Assembly: GCF_019279795.1 (NCBI RefSeq)
Contig: NC_056743.1
Span: 1,780,503,966 to 1,780,567,965, forward strand
Reading direction: 5' to 3'
Length of the DNA stretch: 64,000 nt
DNA from: Protopterus annectens
Lineage: Eukaryota; Chordata; Ceratodontiformes; Protopteridae
The notes under the pieces are model-generated. The model was not told where the DNA came from and did not search any database. It saw nothing but the letters and a program-made list of their open reading frames with translations. This document shows, in pieces, positions 45,242-56,697 of this stretch. Within the stretch, counting starts at the first letter, position 1, and every line of letters begins with the position of its first letter. The position numbers and the translations under genes are program-made.

Positions 45242-48036
45242 TTACTTCCCTGGGCCCCTGTCTAGCAGGGTGACTGACATGATCCCTGGGGTGAATTTCC
45301 TATCTCCCATCCAATCATCAAGGTTCCTTTTGAAGAGGGCCAAGGAGGAGCTCTGCTTGACATGTATGGGCAGTCTATTCCAGAGTATGGGGAGTCTTTG
45401 GGTCAGGAACCTATCCCTCCAGCATGTTTTGTTTATTGTGATGACAAGGTTTAGATCCCTGGAGTGTGTGGCTCTGAGGGATTGGGATTTCTTTAAGTGG
45501 AGCATGTCCAATAGCTCAGGGTTTGACATGGCCCTGTATGTTAAGCAGAGATTGCCTCTGAGTAGATGATATGCCACAGAGTATAGCTGAAGTTTTTTTT
45601 AGACAGTCAGCATAGGGCATCTGCTTTAGGCCTGTGATTCTTTTAGTGAGGTATTTCTATGGCCTTTCCAGCTGTTGCAGATGTCTTGTGAGGTACATAC
45701 CAAATGGTGCATTGCACTCTATAATGGGTCTAATGAGGGATGAGTACAGTGGGACAATGACATCCTTTTTTCTGGATGAAAAGCCCTTAGTGATGAAGTG
45801 TGCCACATAGAAGGATTTCCTGACTGTTGTGGTGATGTGGTTATCGAAGGTGAGACCACTGTTCACCTGTGTCCCTAAGTCTCTCATCACACATTCGGTG
45901 TACTGCCACCTATGTGGTAATTCATGGGTACATGGTTATTCCCAAAGGGGATAACTATACATTTCTTGGCATTAAGCTTGAGCCCATGGCTCTGGCAACA
46001 AGCATCTGTTTTTGTAGGGCCCTTTTGTAGAATATCCACATCATTTGGGGATTCAATAATGGCTCCCAGTTTGCAGTCATCTGCGAACTTTGTCAGCCAG
46101 AGTCTCTTGGTGTTGGTCTGTACTTCAGAGAAGTAGATGCCAAACAAGAGCAGTCCCAGGACTGAACCCTGAGGTACTCCACTTGTCACTTGTCTGGAGC
46201 TGGATTTGGAATCTGCTACTTTTACAGCCAGGGTTCTGTCAGTAAGCCAGTTGGCAACCCGTCGAGTGACATAGGGATTTATGCCCAGCTTAGTAAGTTT
46301 ATTTATGATTCCAGAGTGGGGGATGGTGTCAAAGGGCTTGGTGAGGTCCAGATAGGCTATGTGGACCACCTTACCCTCGTCCACAGCTCTGGAGACTGAT
46401 TTGAAGAAGTCAATCAGATTCAGGAGACAAGATCAGCCCTTCACGAACCCAAACTAGGTGGGGTTCAGTGTTTGAAGGTTGCCAGTGCCTTTGTTTATAA
46501 GTTCCATGATAATGCGTTCCATGCCCTTACACATCAGGATCATCAGACTGATGGGACGGCAGTTCCCTGGGATCCAAGGTGGATCCCCCTTGTGGAGTGG
46601 GATAGTTGTAGCTGTGCGCCACTCAGTGGGCATGAAGCCTGAGGTGAGGCTATGATTAAACATGACACTTAGGTGAGGTGCCAGTTCATTTTGTAGTTCA
46701 TGTAGTACACATCCTGGGATGTCATCTGGTCCCATGGATGCTGTATTCTTAGCTTTGGAGAGTGTGGTTTCTACCTGTGTGGCCATGAGTACCAGAATTT
46801 GGCAATCTTTTGGTATTGAGATGTGCCCTTTAGGGGGTGAGTGGGGGTGAAGTTGGCACTAAATCGATCTGCCAGGATATTTGCAATATCCTTGGGTCAG
46901 TATATTTAATGCCATTCTGTTGTAGCTCAGAGCAGATCTGAGCTTTGCCATTTAGATTCTTGACATAACTATAGAATGTCTTGTGGTTGTCTTTGGAATC
47001 TTTGGCAATTTTATTTTTGTAACTAGCTTTGGAAGATTTTATGAGGCATCTCAGCTTCTTACTGAGGCTGGTAAGGGAGTTTTTTGTATCCTGGGATTTT
47101 CCTCTTTTCTGCAACAGTTTCTTCCTTCTGTTGTATAGTTTGTTTATGGCAGGGGACCATCAGATTGGCTTCCTTTTTTGGAGGAGAGCATCTTGGTTCT
47201 ATTTGGGATGGCACGATTCATGCATGAGTGGATGTGGTCGTACAGTGCTTTAGTGTAGGATTCAGCAGTTGAACTTTCAGCTCCCATCTGGGTGGGTGCC
47301 ATGAAGTTTGTCACTTCTGACAAGTAGCATGAAGTTGACTTTGGAGAAGTTTTCTACTGAGGTTTCTTTACCGGGGGGTGGGGGTTCGATGTGGATATCA
47401 AGGGTGATTTGCTTATGGTCAGACCTGACCAATGAGGGGATGACCACTGGTGTGGAAGCATCTGTCTCCCATGTTGGTAATGACCAGGTCTAGGATATTG
47501 GAGCCCCTGGAGGGACAATGGATTAGTTGATCCACGGAGTTGGAATTTATGAATTCCAAGAACCGTTGGGAAAAGGTCTTGGTACCCGAGTAGTTTTGCC
47601 AGTTAGTGGCAGGGTAGTTGAAGTCACCCAGTATTAGGGTGCTTGGTTGTATCTTAATATTTTCCAGTATGTTTAGATAGGTGTAGTGGGAATCTTGGGA
47701 CATGGTGGGGGATCTGTAGCAAGCTACAATTTGGATTGCAGTCTTACCTAGTGTAAGTTGCACCTGGAGAATTTCAGATGCATTGTGTTGGGAAACTTGC
47801 CTGGAGGTGTGAATATCCTTGGTGAATATGGACACTCCTCCACCTTTAGTGTTTCTGTCATGATTTGGTGGCCAGAAAGTGTGGTAAGAGTTGTAGCCTG
47901 GTATTACAGGGGTGCTCTCTAAAGTCTTGAACCAGGTCTCAGTTACTGCACAGATATCAATGTTCTCCATTTTTAGGAGTGCCTCAAGAGAGTACATTTT
48001 GAGGTTTAGACTTCTGGCATTGAGTAGCATTAACAT
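45242..48036 (-). pseudogene. CR1 ORF2: APE endonuclease and RT
   Basis: The endonuclease frame 48036-47419 starts LLNARSLNLKMYSLEALL and keeps AVTETWF (catalytic Glu), GGGVSIFTKD, VACYRSP, LILGDFNYP (Asp, Asn) and NILDLVITN. The S-D-H end lies just past a frameshift near 47430. The linker (47114-46830) is followed by RT: GPDDIPGCVLHELQNEL (46786-46454), AYLDLTKPFDTIPHSGI, SGVPQGSVLGLLLF, LTKFADDCKLG (46384-45887), MRDLGTQVNSGLTFD (45890-45657) and TCWRDRFLTQRLPILWNRLP (45577-45242). Catalytic FADD is intact. About four shifts and an in-frame stop break it. Confidence 0.9.
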
Positions 48037-48060
48037 TCAGATTTTGCATGCTTGTATCTG

Positions 48061-49170
48061 CTATGGTGGTGGTTTTGTCCTTTGAACCTTGCCTAAAAAA
48101 GGCACTATAGAGGTGGCAAGAGCTTTAGCCAGTAACCTGAATCCCAGGGGTGACAGGTGCAGACCATCTCTGGCAAAGAATTGTGGTTTGTCGATCATGT
48201 GGTCCCAGGCAGACAGATACTGGATCCTCTTTGAATGGCACCAGAAGCTTAGCCAATTGTTGAAGTCAGTCATTTTGTCCTTATACTGTGGTATCATTCT
48301 GGGTGAAGGCAGGATGCTACTCAGGGCTAGGGTCATACCTGCCTGGGGCACATGATCCAAGAGCTCTTCCATGTCTCTTCTCATGTAGTTCAGGGAGGTA
48401 CGTCTCAAGTCATTCACTCCAACATGGACAATGACAGAGTTGTATTTGTACTTGTTATGAAGTGACTTGAGTGCATGCTTTATGTGGCGGATCCTGGCAC
48501 CCGACAGGCAGCTGACTGTAATTTTCTCCTTGCTCAGCCTGGTGAGTGGGACATCAGTGTGCCTGACTATAGAGTCACCTATGACTTAAATGTTGGGTAT
48601 GTTGTCTTGCCTTAGGGGCTGTTGTTGGTGGCACACTGGTGTTGTGAGCTATGTGTCACTTTGGTTGTGACTGGTGTTTGTTTGCGTTTCAGCTTCGGAG
48701 GTCCTTGTTGCTTGGACAGGTTAATGTTAAGGGCCTCCGCATATGTGGGTTTAGTGTTGCTATGTGTGGGTGTTGATGGTGTGGGTTTTGAAGGGCTATT
48801 TGCTTGAGGTGTAGTGCAGGTGTTAACCTTCTCCTCTTGACTGTCTAGCACAGTTTTGGCTGGAGAGAGCTTTGCTTCCAGTTTGGCTATGTAAGTGCAT
48901 CTCTCACAGGTTGTAGTGCTGGGTAGTAGGAGGAGAGGGTTGTCTGTGTGCATGAGGCAGTTGCTGCATTGCCCCAATATGCCCTGATTCACCAGGTGGA
49001 CAGGAAAAATCACCAGAAGCTGACCCTTGGGCATGCCTGTTTAGGTGCTTTTTTCGTAAAATACAAAAGCTGTTTTCCCTTATCTTTTCAAGGTACTTTG
49101 CAATTATAGGCTGTTTCGTGCCTATAATTAATTTCTCCTTATTAACAAGGGAGAAAACTTGTCCAGCCAT
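48061..49170 (-). pseudogene. CR1 ORF1: zinc-finger-like region and SGNH esterase
   Basis: ATG at 49170 opens MAGQVFSLVNKEKLIIG. After a shift, the frame 49034-48612 has QCSNCLMHTDN and TTCERCTYIAKLEAKL, a C-x2-C...C-x2-C zinc-finger-like pair, then a Thr/Pro/Lys-rich stretch. The C-terminal half is an SGNH (GDSL-type) esterase, known from CR1 ORF1: VIGDSIVRHTDVPL, TVSCLSGARIRHI, VIVHVGVNDL and, in frame 48417-48061, FFARDGLHLSPLGFRLL. The Ser, Gly, Asn and Asp-x-x-His residues are all visible. ORF1 ends about 22 nt before the ORF2 start. Confidence 0.85.
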
Positions 49171-50569
49171 TCTGACAATGAGGGAACATTGGATGGTGGA
49201 TAGGATGAACCAGTGGACAACAGTCTCTTGCTGAGACTGCAGCTGTTGACAGTTCCCCACAGTATAGTGATACTGCCCATTACAGTAGATGTAGGCATGT
49301 AGCTGGTGAGCATAGGCACATGTAGAGGGTGTCTGCCTAATTCTATATGTAACTGAATGCTCCCAGCAGCATCATGGATATGACATCTGTGCACTTGCCT
49401 GTGCTACAGATCATGGTTCACACAAGTTGGGTGTGCTGCATGAAGGAAAAGGGCTCAGACATGGTGAGGTTGTGGCTTCATTGACTACACAAAATGAAAA
49501 TATGTTATCTGCGGTACGATCTGTATAATCCCTGGCCTTGACAGTACTATAGTGGTGTTGTAGTACAAGCAGGGTTCTGTGTACCACTGACTGTACTTAG
49601 CCAATTGTCTCATGGGAGTGGCAGGCCCCCTCAAAGCAGATCAAACATTGCCCACTGGGCATCAATGTCTATGCTCCAATGTGCACACACTTTTGCTGCT
49701 GAGCCATCTGGAATAGGCCTGGCAGTCATGACCAAACAGTCAAGTTACAGTCATGTTCCTTCACCTCCACATTCTGGCATCAACCCATCAGTCTCCTCTG
49801 TGCAGCAACCTGGGCAAGTGTTTTCATGCGCAGTAGAGGCAGACCAAACCACTGTGTGAGCCATCAGTGTGAGCATCCTATATTGCATTAGAGTAACACT
49901 GACAGTTGATCCACTCTGTCTTGTAGTATCAGACTCACCCCATGGTGATGATGATTGTTGTGCAGAACACTGACAATGTTGTCTGTCTGTGTTCGTTGAC
50001 AAGTCTGATCCCATGGGATTCTGACAGTTTTGCTAAACATAGCCATTTATTACATGACTTTATCTATACTTTGCAGTGATATATTTTACTTGTGATATTA
50101 ACAACAGTTCTGTGTTATGTCCTGAGTTGTTTACCTGTTTGCACCATTTTATAGTGGAGAGATAGGAATGTGTTGCACAGATATGTGAACCTTATTTTCT
50201 GCAATACACAGATACACCAATATGAGTCTGTATGCATACCCATGCCAGTTGTGCCCTGAGTTAATAATTCATGTTGTAATACATTTATTTATGTTCATAT
50301 TGTTATATGTTATGAATATGTTATGTCTGATGCTCAAGCTCAATGACTACATCTACTGAGTAATTGCCATTAGATGCTATCCATACTGCTGTGGTGGTTC
50401 AACACTGGAGCATCAGTGTTTAATCTGTGTACTTCTATATGTGTGGCTTGTCATAACTCAAAGTTATGTGACAGATTCTGCTATATTGCCTGGGCCTGCA
50501 TTCATGGCGACTCCTCATGTCACCCATGGATGTGTCTTCTGCTCCCTGTGTCCTGTTGCTCCTCTTCTG
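49171..50569. other. No gene seen
   Basis: Interior of the second Harbinger locus. Short frames without motifs; part may be untranslated sequence of the transposase gene on the minus strand. Confidence 0.35.
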
Positions 50570-51660
50570 ACACATGTGGGATTTCATGTTCAGACATCTA
50601 AGGTTCTTGGGGTAGTTCACCCACACCTGCAGCTGGACGACAGCCATTTGCTGTTGTTAGCATGTTGTGTAGCATGGTGCACACATTAATCATCTGTGCT
50701 GCCTTCTCAGGTGTGTATTGCAGTGCACTATGGTTGTGTCCAGTCATCTTAACCTAGCTTTCAGTACACCAAACACATGCTCAATAGTATTTCTTTTTGC
50801 TGAGTGTGCTGTATTGTAGGCCTCCTCTGTAGGGTTTGATGGTTCTCTCTATGGTGTCATTAGCCACAGCTCAAGTGGATAACCACAGTCACTTGTTGTG
50901 GGAGTAAACACACATGCTGTCAGCATGGATATTGTTGGGACGGATGTCCTTACCTTACATCCTAGCTGTGTTCCCATTCTTATCCAGTAGTAGTCCCTCA
51001 GGTATTTCACCTTGGAATGCAACCCTCAGACCACTTTCCCTCCATATGGCAGCATCATGGACACTTCCAGGAAATGTTGTCATGATTTTTGTTATGCTGC
51101 CATCTGCTGCACACACAAACTGGCAGTTCATTGATGGCCAAGACTTTCTGTTTATGTATCTGCCTACTTCTGGATGTACTAGAGTGTTAATGGGGATGTA
51201 GGTGCAATCTGTTGCAACAAGTGCATGTGAGAAGTTTTCAAGGTTATAGAATAAGTGTATTACAGTTCTACACTCAATGGGGTAGATAGAAAGTATATAT
51301 ACCATCCACCTTGTTGCACATTGCATCTAGGAATTTTGCCAGGATAGGACTGGGAGACATCTGTGACACTCCTACAGTATCTCCCATGTGTCTTTGGAAT
51401 GTCACAGATGTAAGTGTACCCACGCTGAGATGCACTTGGTTTCCAGAGGGATGGGGTTGCCTCTCAATGTCCATACAGATGTGTGGGGTGCACATGTTGC
51501 ACACAACCTGCACCAGTTGTCTGTCTTGGTGGTACCTGTCAATTATCTGTTGATCTGATAGCTGGTTTATTTATAGCACTGCTCTCACTCTAGCTGGCTG
51601 CCTTCTAGGTTGCACAGCCACATCCTCATCCAGCAGCCCTTTGTAGTCTATTCACTGCAG
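50570..51660 (-). pseudogene. Second Harbinger transposase (HARBI1-like), decayed
   Basis: Minus-strand DDE transposase, distinct from Harbinger-1. The N-terminus near 51640-51520 reads RRQPARVRAVL and QIIDRYHQDRQLVQVV. The frame 51513-51274 adds SVTFQRHMGDTVGVSQMSPS and LAKFLDAMCNKV. The frame 51326-50955 holds ALVATDCTYIPINT (first Asp), EVGRYINRKSWPSMNCQF, FPGSVHDAAIW and EGLLLDKNG (second Asp region). After a ~100-bp interruption that may be an intron (GTAAGG...AACAAG), CGYPLELWLMTP and TIEHVFGVLKARL (catalytic Glu) follow in broken frames to about 50570. Its likely partner is the SANT-type gene at 43263-45089. Confidence 0.85.
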
Positions 51661-52059
51661 GTTGCATTTTCTTTTTAATTTATTGGTGTTATTATTATTA
51701 CAGAATATGATGGAATCTGTACTAGAAGCTTCTGTTCCTTCTGATGCTATATACCATATTCCAAGGATTTCAGAAACAGATTCTGTGTTCCAGTTTGTCA
51801 TATTTAAGTTGCATTGGGTGTGCAAGATGTGTTTGGTATCTGATGGGCATGCATGGAATCCATAATTATTCTATGCTGAATAGCTAAGTACTCCAATTGT
51901 TTTCATCATGCCTTCTGAAATATTGTCTGGAGCTGATGTGCTGAAGTCTTCCTTCAACATACTGCTCTGTCTGTGAGTAGCCTTTGGAATCCAACACAGT
52001 GAATATATTTATCTGCTGTTAATATTGGTATTAGTATGGAATATCTCCAGGATTTCAAA
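51661..52059. other. No gene seen
   Basis: Should contain the right end of the second Harbinger; no convincing terminal repeat found. Confidence 0.35.
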
Positions 52060-52520
52060 ACAGAATTTTTATCTTAGATGTGGGAAATGGAAAAAAGAGG
52101 GTTGATATGATGATGATTAATTACATTTGTTATTAATTGTACAATGTCTGGACTTAATCAATCAATCTCTGTAGTTTTATTCTTTTTTAATTTCTTTATA
52201 TGTTACATTACTTCAGATCCAATAATCTGTTTTATCAATAGATTCTTAGCATTCTCAGATAAATCTTTTGCATACAGTTGTCCAAAAACGACAACATTTT
52301 TTCGTATCTATTTCATGCCATTCATTGATTTTTCATAATACTTTCTAAACTCCTTGAATATATATTTTATGTCTGTTTTGCATTTATTACTCTCTAAACA
52401 ATTAATAGTATAACTCTGGTCACAGTTATTTAATATTTTTAACCTATAGTCCCATAGTCTATGATTAATATATATGATTTGAGCTTCTATTTCTCCAGTG
52501 TTATTTTCTTTTTATGATCA
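52060..52520 (-). pseudogene. L1/Tx1-like ORF2 pre-RT fragment
   Basis: On the minus strand a long A/T-rich coding relic reads YINHRLWDYRLKILNN, IFKEFRKYYEK, FGQLYAKDL and HIKKLKKNKTTEIDxLSPDI. The last part matches the I-x-x-L-K-x-x-K-x-P-G-x-D-G block just before the RT in L1-group ORF2. The Gly residues have changed. No RT catalytic box is visible. Confidence 0.6.
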
Positions 52521-53086
52521 AATATTTGTTTATATTTGTTATTTGGTCCTTTCACTGCAACTAAAAATATTTTAAATATATGTAATTATGTGTGCACAAG
52601 TTACCAGCATGACCTGAAAGAGGAAAACAAATATTATCATCTCTTTCTGATTTTGCAAGTTCATTCTATTTATCACACTTCCTTATTATCCCCTGCTCCC
52701 ATAAGCGGGAAAGCTTTTCATAGTACTCTGAATAAATAATTTAATTACAGTTTGAGGAGATGTCTGCCCAACAGTATCTATATATCTACAATATATATTT
52801 ACATAGCTATATATCTATATCTGAGTCCCTATTAGGTCAGCAAAAATTAAATTCAGTGAATGTCATTTTCAGTTCACTTACATCAAACATGCCATTCAAC
52901 AAACTGTTCATACTGAAATCCTTGTACAGTGAAGATCAGGAAATTTGCCTTTTCCTCACTGTAGTGAGATCTCAGAGTTGCTATATATAATTAGTGGGGG
53001 TGTGGAAGGTGCAGCCCTCACAAGAGTGGGATTTGATGAACAGCATTTCTGATGAAATGCTGTTCATTGAAGTGACTTTTCAATGA

Positions 53087-53088
<2 letters not shown>

Positions 53089-53134
<46 letters not shown>
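53089..53134. repeat. (ATCT)n microsatellite
   Basis: About 11 tetranucleotide units, uninterrupted. Confidence 0.97.
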
Positions 53135-53135
<1 letters not shown>

Positions 53136-53708
53136 ATGTATTAGCATAATGTTATATGAAATGATATTCCAACAATGTTAACAATAGCATTTCAAATTTG
53201 CCTCTCACTTCTACTGCCATTTCCTTCATAAGTGTAATGTTAAAGGCTCTAGTCTGACAAAGGCATACTATTAAAAAGCAATGAAATACAAAGGTTTCTT
53301 TTTCTGGGCATTCCTTAAACAAATACCAGTAGCATTCTGTGTTCTTCATAGCCTGTGCTGTCTGTTGTTTATGGTATTCTTGCTTGAGCAGGCTTATCAT
53401 ACATACTTATTAGATAACTGCATTTTCATAGCTATAGTAGTTCTTGTATATATGAACTAATTGATTATATAGGGTGATTTCACCTTATTTTAAGTCCAAA
53501 ATATAGTAGAAACAGTTTGTCTTATATGTTTATTGTTTAATTATTCACTCATGAACTCTCCAAGTTGTCTATGTAAGTAAGCCGTGAGGTCTAAATATCT
53601 GATGATAATGTTTTGACAGGTAGATATTCTGTTTGCAAGATAATTATTTTAAATTTCAGTGTTTACATGACAAAAATACTTAATTTACAACCAAATCACT
53701 AGATTTCA

Positions 53709-53713
53709 AACAC

Positions 53714-53750
<37 letters not shown>
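53709..53750. repeat. (CA)n microsatellite
   Basis: About 20 CA units with one CG interruption. Confidence 0.97.
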
Positions 53751-53755
<5 letters not shown>

Positions 53756-53959
53756 AACGTTCAGTCCTTCAGCATTTTCTCTTTCTTTTTTTTTCTTACA
53801 GTCTAATACCCTGTGTTCTTTTTATTTCTTCTTTCCATCTTTAAGTGTTGGAACGGTAGTGCTTTTTTCTGTACCACTACAGTCTAATTCTCTTTATCAG
53901 GTTTTATGATGATAGTGTACATTGCACGGACTCACTTTCTGGTGTTTTTTTATTGTGTT

Positions 53960-54730
53960 CTATAAAGCTATTTGTCTCTTCTTGTACATTAAATGTTATG
54001 GCACCCAATGATAACTGTATTTTTTTTACTGGAAAAATGTGTTGAGCTTTTATATTTTTCTCAGCGTTTTCACCAAAGACTAAACAGTTTTCATTGTTTC
54101 TATTGTTTTCACTGAAAAGCCATTATCAAGCCTTACAGCATTTGTCCCACATTTTATAGAAGTACTGTCCTATGAAAATCTCAGTACTAGTTACTTATTT
54201 AAAGATGAAGGAAATTTAACAAGTATACATCATGGTCTTTCATTTTGTAAAAAATTAGCTTTATAACTCAGGGGTCTATCATAATGCACAAGACAGGCTT
54301 TCTTTCATTTTTAATGTTTTGCAAATTCGTATTATCAGAAAGCTTACTAAATAATTTCCTTCAACATTCTTGGGGACATGAACTAGTCTGGTATAATTTT
54401 AGCTGTCTCTGTTTTCTAAGTTTTATATCTTCTTCATTCAATTCATTTTGTCTGAATAGCAATTCTGTATGATATTCCTGTTTCTTATCTCATTCATCCA
54501 GTTCACTTAATCCATTTTCACTTCATTTTATCTGTGTGTCACCCTTAGATATTGCAGCAATTAATAGCTGATTTTGTTTTACATAGTTTTGCTATAAATT
54601 GTCCACTTTTTTCTGAAATAATTCTATTTTTATTCATAGTTCTTTCATAGATATAAGTAGTTGCTGCACATCTTTTCTTGAGGCCACTTGTCCTTCTGTT
54701 AAATATTTTATTTTAAAGTACTGTTTATTT
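53960..54730 (-). pseudogene. L1/Tx1-like ORF1p relic
   Basis: Minus-strand relic of an RNA-binding ORF1 protein. A coiled-coil-like start (EGQVASRKDVQQLLISMKEL, then LFQKKVDNL and QNYVKQNQLLIAAISKGDTQ) leads to a charged SELDE block. Then come CILVKFPSSLNKxLVLRFS, like the P-x-x-x-x-V-K-F-x-x-x-x-D-K-E-x-I-L block, and SVKTIETMKTVxSLVKTL with KYSYHWVPxHL, like the S-x-x-T-x-x-x-R...Y-x-W-G-x-P-F end of L1-group ORF1p. Many stops. Same strand as the ORF2 fragment at 52060-52520, so probably one element. Confidence 0.6.
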
Positions 54731-54741
54731 TCTTTTCCGGG

Positions 54742-54743
<2 letters not shown>

Positions 54744-54838
<95 letters not shown>

Positions 54839-54846
54839 TGTGTGTG
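54744..54846. repeat. (TG)n microsatellite
   Basis: About 50 TG units with one TA and a GTCTTTG end. Confidence 0.98.
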
Positions 54847-55559
54847 TCTTTGTGTATGCGTCCATGTTGACTGGCTAATCAGGGAACCACTCTATTTTAA
54901 AAGGTTCCTACAGTTGTAGCTTACATTTGGACTGAATTATTATTGGAGAAAGAGGTAGCATTGCAATATTATTAATGTTTACTTTATGGCATGACTGCCA
55001 ATAATTTTGAGAACACTGGTAGTAGTTTCAGTCAGAAATGTAATAATTTTGTGCTTTAGATTGTGCTATTGAGAGTTTAAGATGGAAAGTCCTTATGCCA
55101 AATGAGAATTTTGAAGTGTTACCTCTGGGTACTGATAAAATGGGTCAAGATCTAATGATAGGCGTATATCAAATGGGAGTACTCAGACAGAGACTTGTAA
55201 TAGAACACTTAATGGTTTAGTGTTAGATAAAACATTTAGAGACAGAATACAAAGCAAAAGCATTATATGATTTGGGACATTAACTAACAACAGTTTGGCT
55301 TCTAGGATAGCAAATGGAGAAATATTGTTTTTTTTTTTCATGACAAGTTTGAGTGTACAGAATATAGTGATCAATATGTTGAGGATTTTAGGGAAAGGAT
55401 GAATAATTATACTAGGAAAAGGTTAAGGACCAATAGTGAAAGCAGTGAGAGGACTGAGATTGTTTCAGCTATAAATAAAAAAAATTAAGCAGAGAGCAGT
55501 GGGAGGAAATTTAAGGATTAATTTAGAAATGGTTCCTTCTGAATCTGAGCAAATAAAAA
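54847..55559. other. Probable LINE ORF1 upstream part, unresolved
   Basis: Plus-strand A-rich sequence just before the esterase relic, with charged short frames such as DFRERMNNYTRKRLRTNSE (about 55380-55440). Probably the N-terminal part of that ORF1. Confidence 0.35.
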
Positions 55560-56240
55560 AGTGTCTTATTAGTTAGTGATTCTATCATATGAAAATATAT
55601 TAGACCTTTAAATAGTCTCAACAATGGAATAATCACTGTTTCATGTCTCAGTAGTTGTAAATTGCATGCCATTCTCATGAGATTTAAAAAAATGGAGACG
55701 TCAGAAAATATATGAGTGAATAATTATTCATGTGGGTCTTAATGATTTCTTTGGCACCCCTATGTGCCATATGTATAATTTGGCTCAAGATATCCTGGAT
55801 ATTTATAGGAAATATAAAGTTAATTTGTGTATTTCAATACTGTTATCCTCTCCATTACTCTCCTATTATCAGTTTTCTAAAGAATTTCAATTTAACAAAT
55901 GGCTGTATACATTTTGTGTTAACAATGATTTGGATCTAGTAAGTAATTGGCAAGACTTCAAGAAGATAATTTTTTGATAAGGACTGGTTTCCTTTCAGAT
56001 TTTATGGGGGTAGATTGTTAAGTAAAAAATGTACAGATTTAGTGAAGCATTTTTTGGACTTGAGTCACTTAGTACAAGCAGAAAAGTTAAAGGAAGCAAA
56101 GAGAGATGAGTAAAATGTTATTATGTAAATGCTAGGACTTTGACAAAAAAATGAGTAAACTTGAATTAATTTGTAAGGACAGTAATTATAATGTGATAGT
56201 AACAGAAACAAGGAATTGTACAGATGTGAAAAACCAAAAA
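55560..56240 (+). pseudogene. LINE ORF1 SGNH esterase and endonuclease start
   Basis: LVSDSII and GIITVSCLSSCKLHAI (55570-55680) match the G-D-S-I and S-C-x-S-G-A blocks. IIIHVGLNDFFGTPM (about 55722-55770) matches the H-V-G-x-N-D block, followed by IYRKYKVNLCISILLSS and LVSNWQDFKK; the D-x-x-H end is degraded. In the same strand VNARTLTKKMSKLELICKDS and NVIVTETRN (56120-56215) are the first two endonuclease blocks. This is a CR1/L2-group LINE distinct from the CR1 copies above. It breaks off before the RT, at about 56280, where a different repeat begins. Confidence 0.65.
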
Positions 56241-56289
56241 AATTGAAATTTAACGTAAACAAAGCCAAACATAAAATGTTACGTCAGCA

Positions 56290-56560
56290 AGAGAAAGAAG
56301 TATCCAAGTAAAAATGGTCTCTGTTTAGCACTTTCATTCTTTTAATGCGACTCACAAGAACTTCATCAGAGACAGACCAGCCGTTCTCACAACATTTAAA
56401 TACACAAACCAAAACATCACATGACCAATCAATTAACTTAATAGTCATTAAGTACAATAGGCTTAAATCTCTATTTTAAACATATCCGACAATATAACTA
56501 TCTAAATGTTTATTTTCAGTTTAGACAATGGTAGTTATGTCAGCTTTAATTGGCGACTTC
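56290..56560 (-). mobile_element. Possible PLE terminal-repeat fragment
   Basis: On the minus strand a TTTAAAT box lies about 25 bases before CTGATGAAGTTCTTGTGAG, the same order as the TATA box and CTGAGGAAGTC in the PLE pLTR. A GAAA after the stem is not preserved at the expected place. No coding part. Tentative. Confidence 0.35.
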
Positions 56561-56697
56561 AATACAAGACTAGAAGTTAAGGAAGCAATATGGCAGATTC
56601 ATTTATCTTCTGACAACTCACCAGGCCTGAATGATGTTATAAACATCAGATCTCTGCTCTAGCCTCCCAACTCCAATATGGTGGTGTTGCACACTGT

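Larger units (their letters stand above)
45148..49170 (-). mobile_element. Near full-length CR1-type LINE
   Basis: At 4.0 kb this is the longest CR1 copy here. The tail GGTTCATAGGTTCATAGG is at 45148, ORF2 lies between about 45242 and 48036, and ORF1 between 48061 and 49170. It lies between the two genes of the second Harbinger locus. Each ORF has a few frameshifts. The exact 5' end is uncertain. Confidence 0.88.
52521..53959. other. No clear gene; simple repeats
   Basis: Contains a 28-bp hairpin (53038-53065), (ATCT)n at 53089-53134 and (CA)n at 53709-53750. The minus-strand frame 53400-53152 is unrecognised. It may be part of the L1-like relic. Confidence 0.45.

Noticed and set aside
42058-52000. 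TTCC(A)TGCATGCC near 42075 and, inverted, near 51855 as terminal repeats of the second Harbinger
   Set aside because: Only about 13 bp, no matching 3-bp duplication, and the left copy directly abuts a truncated CR1.
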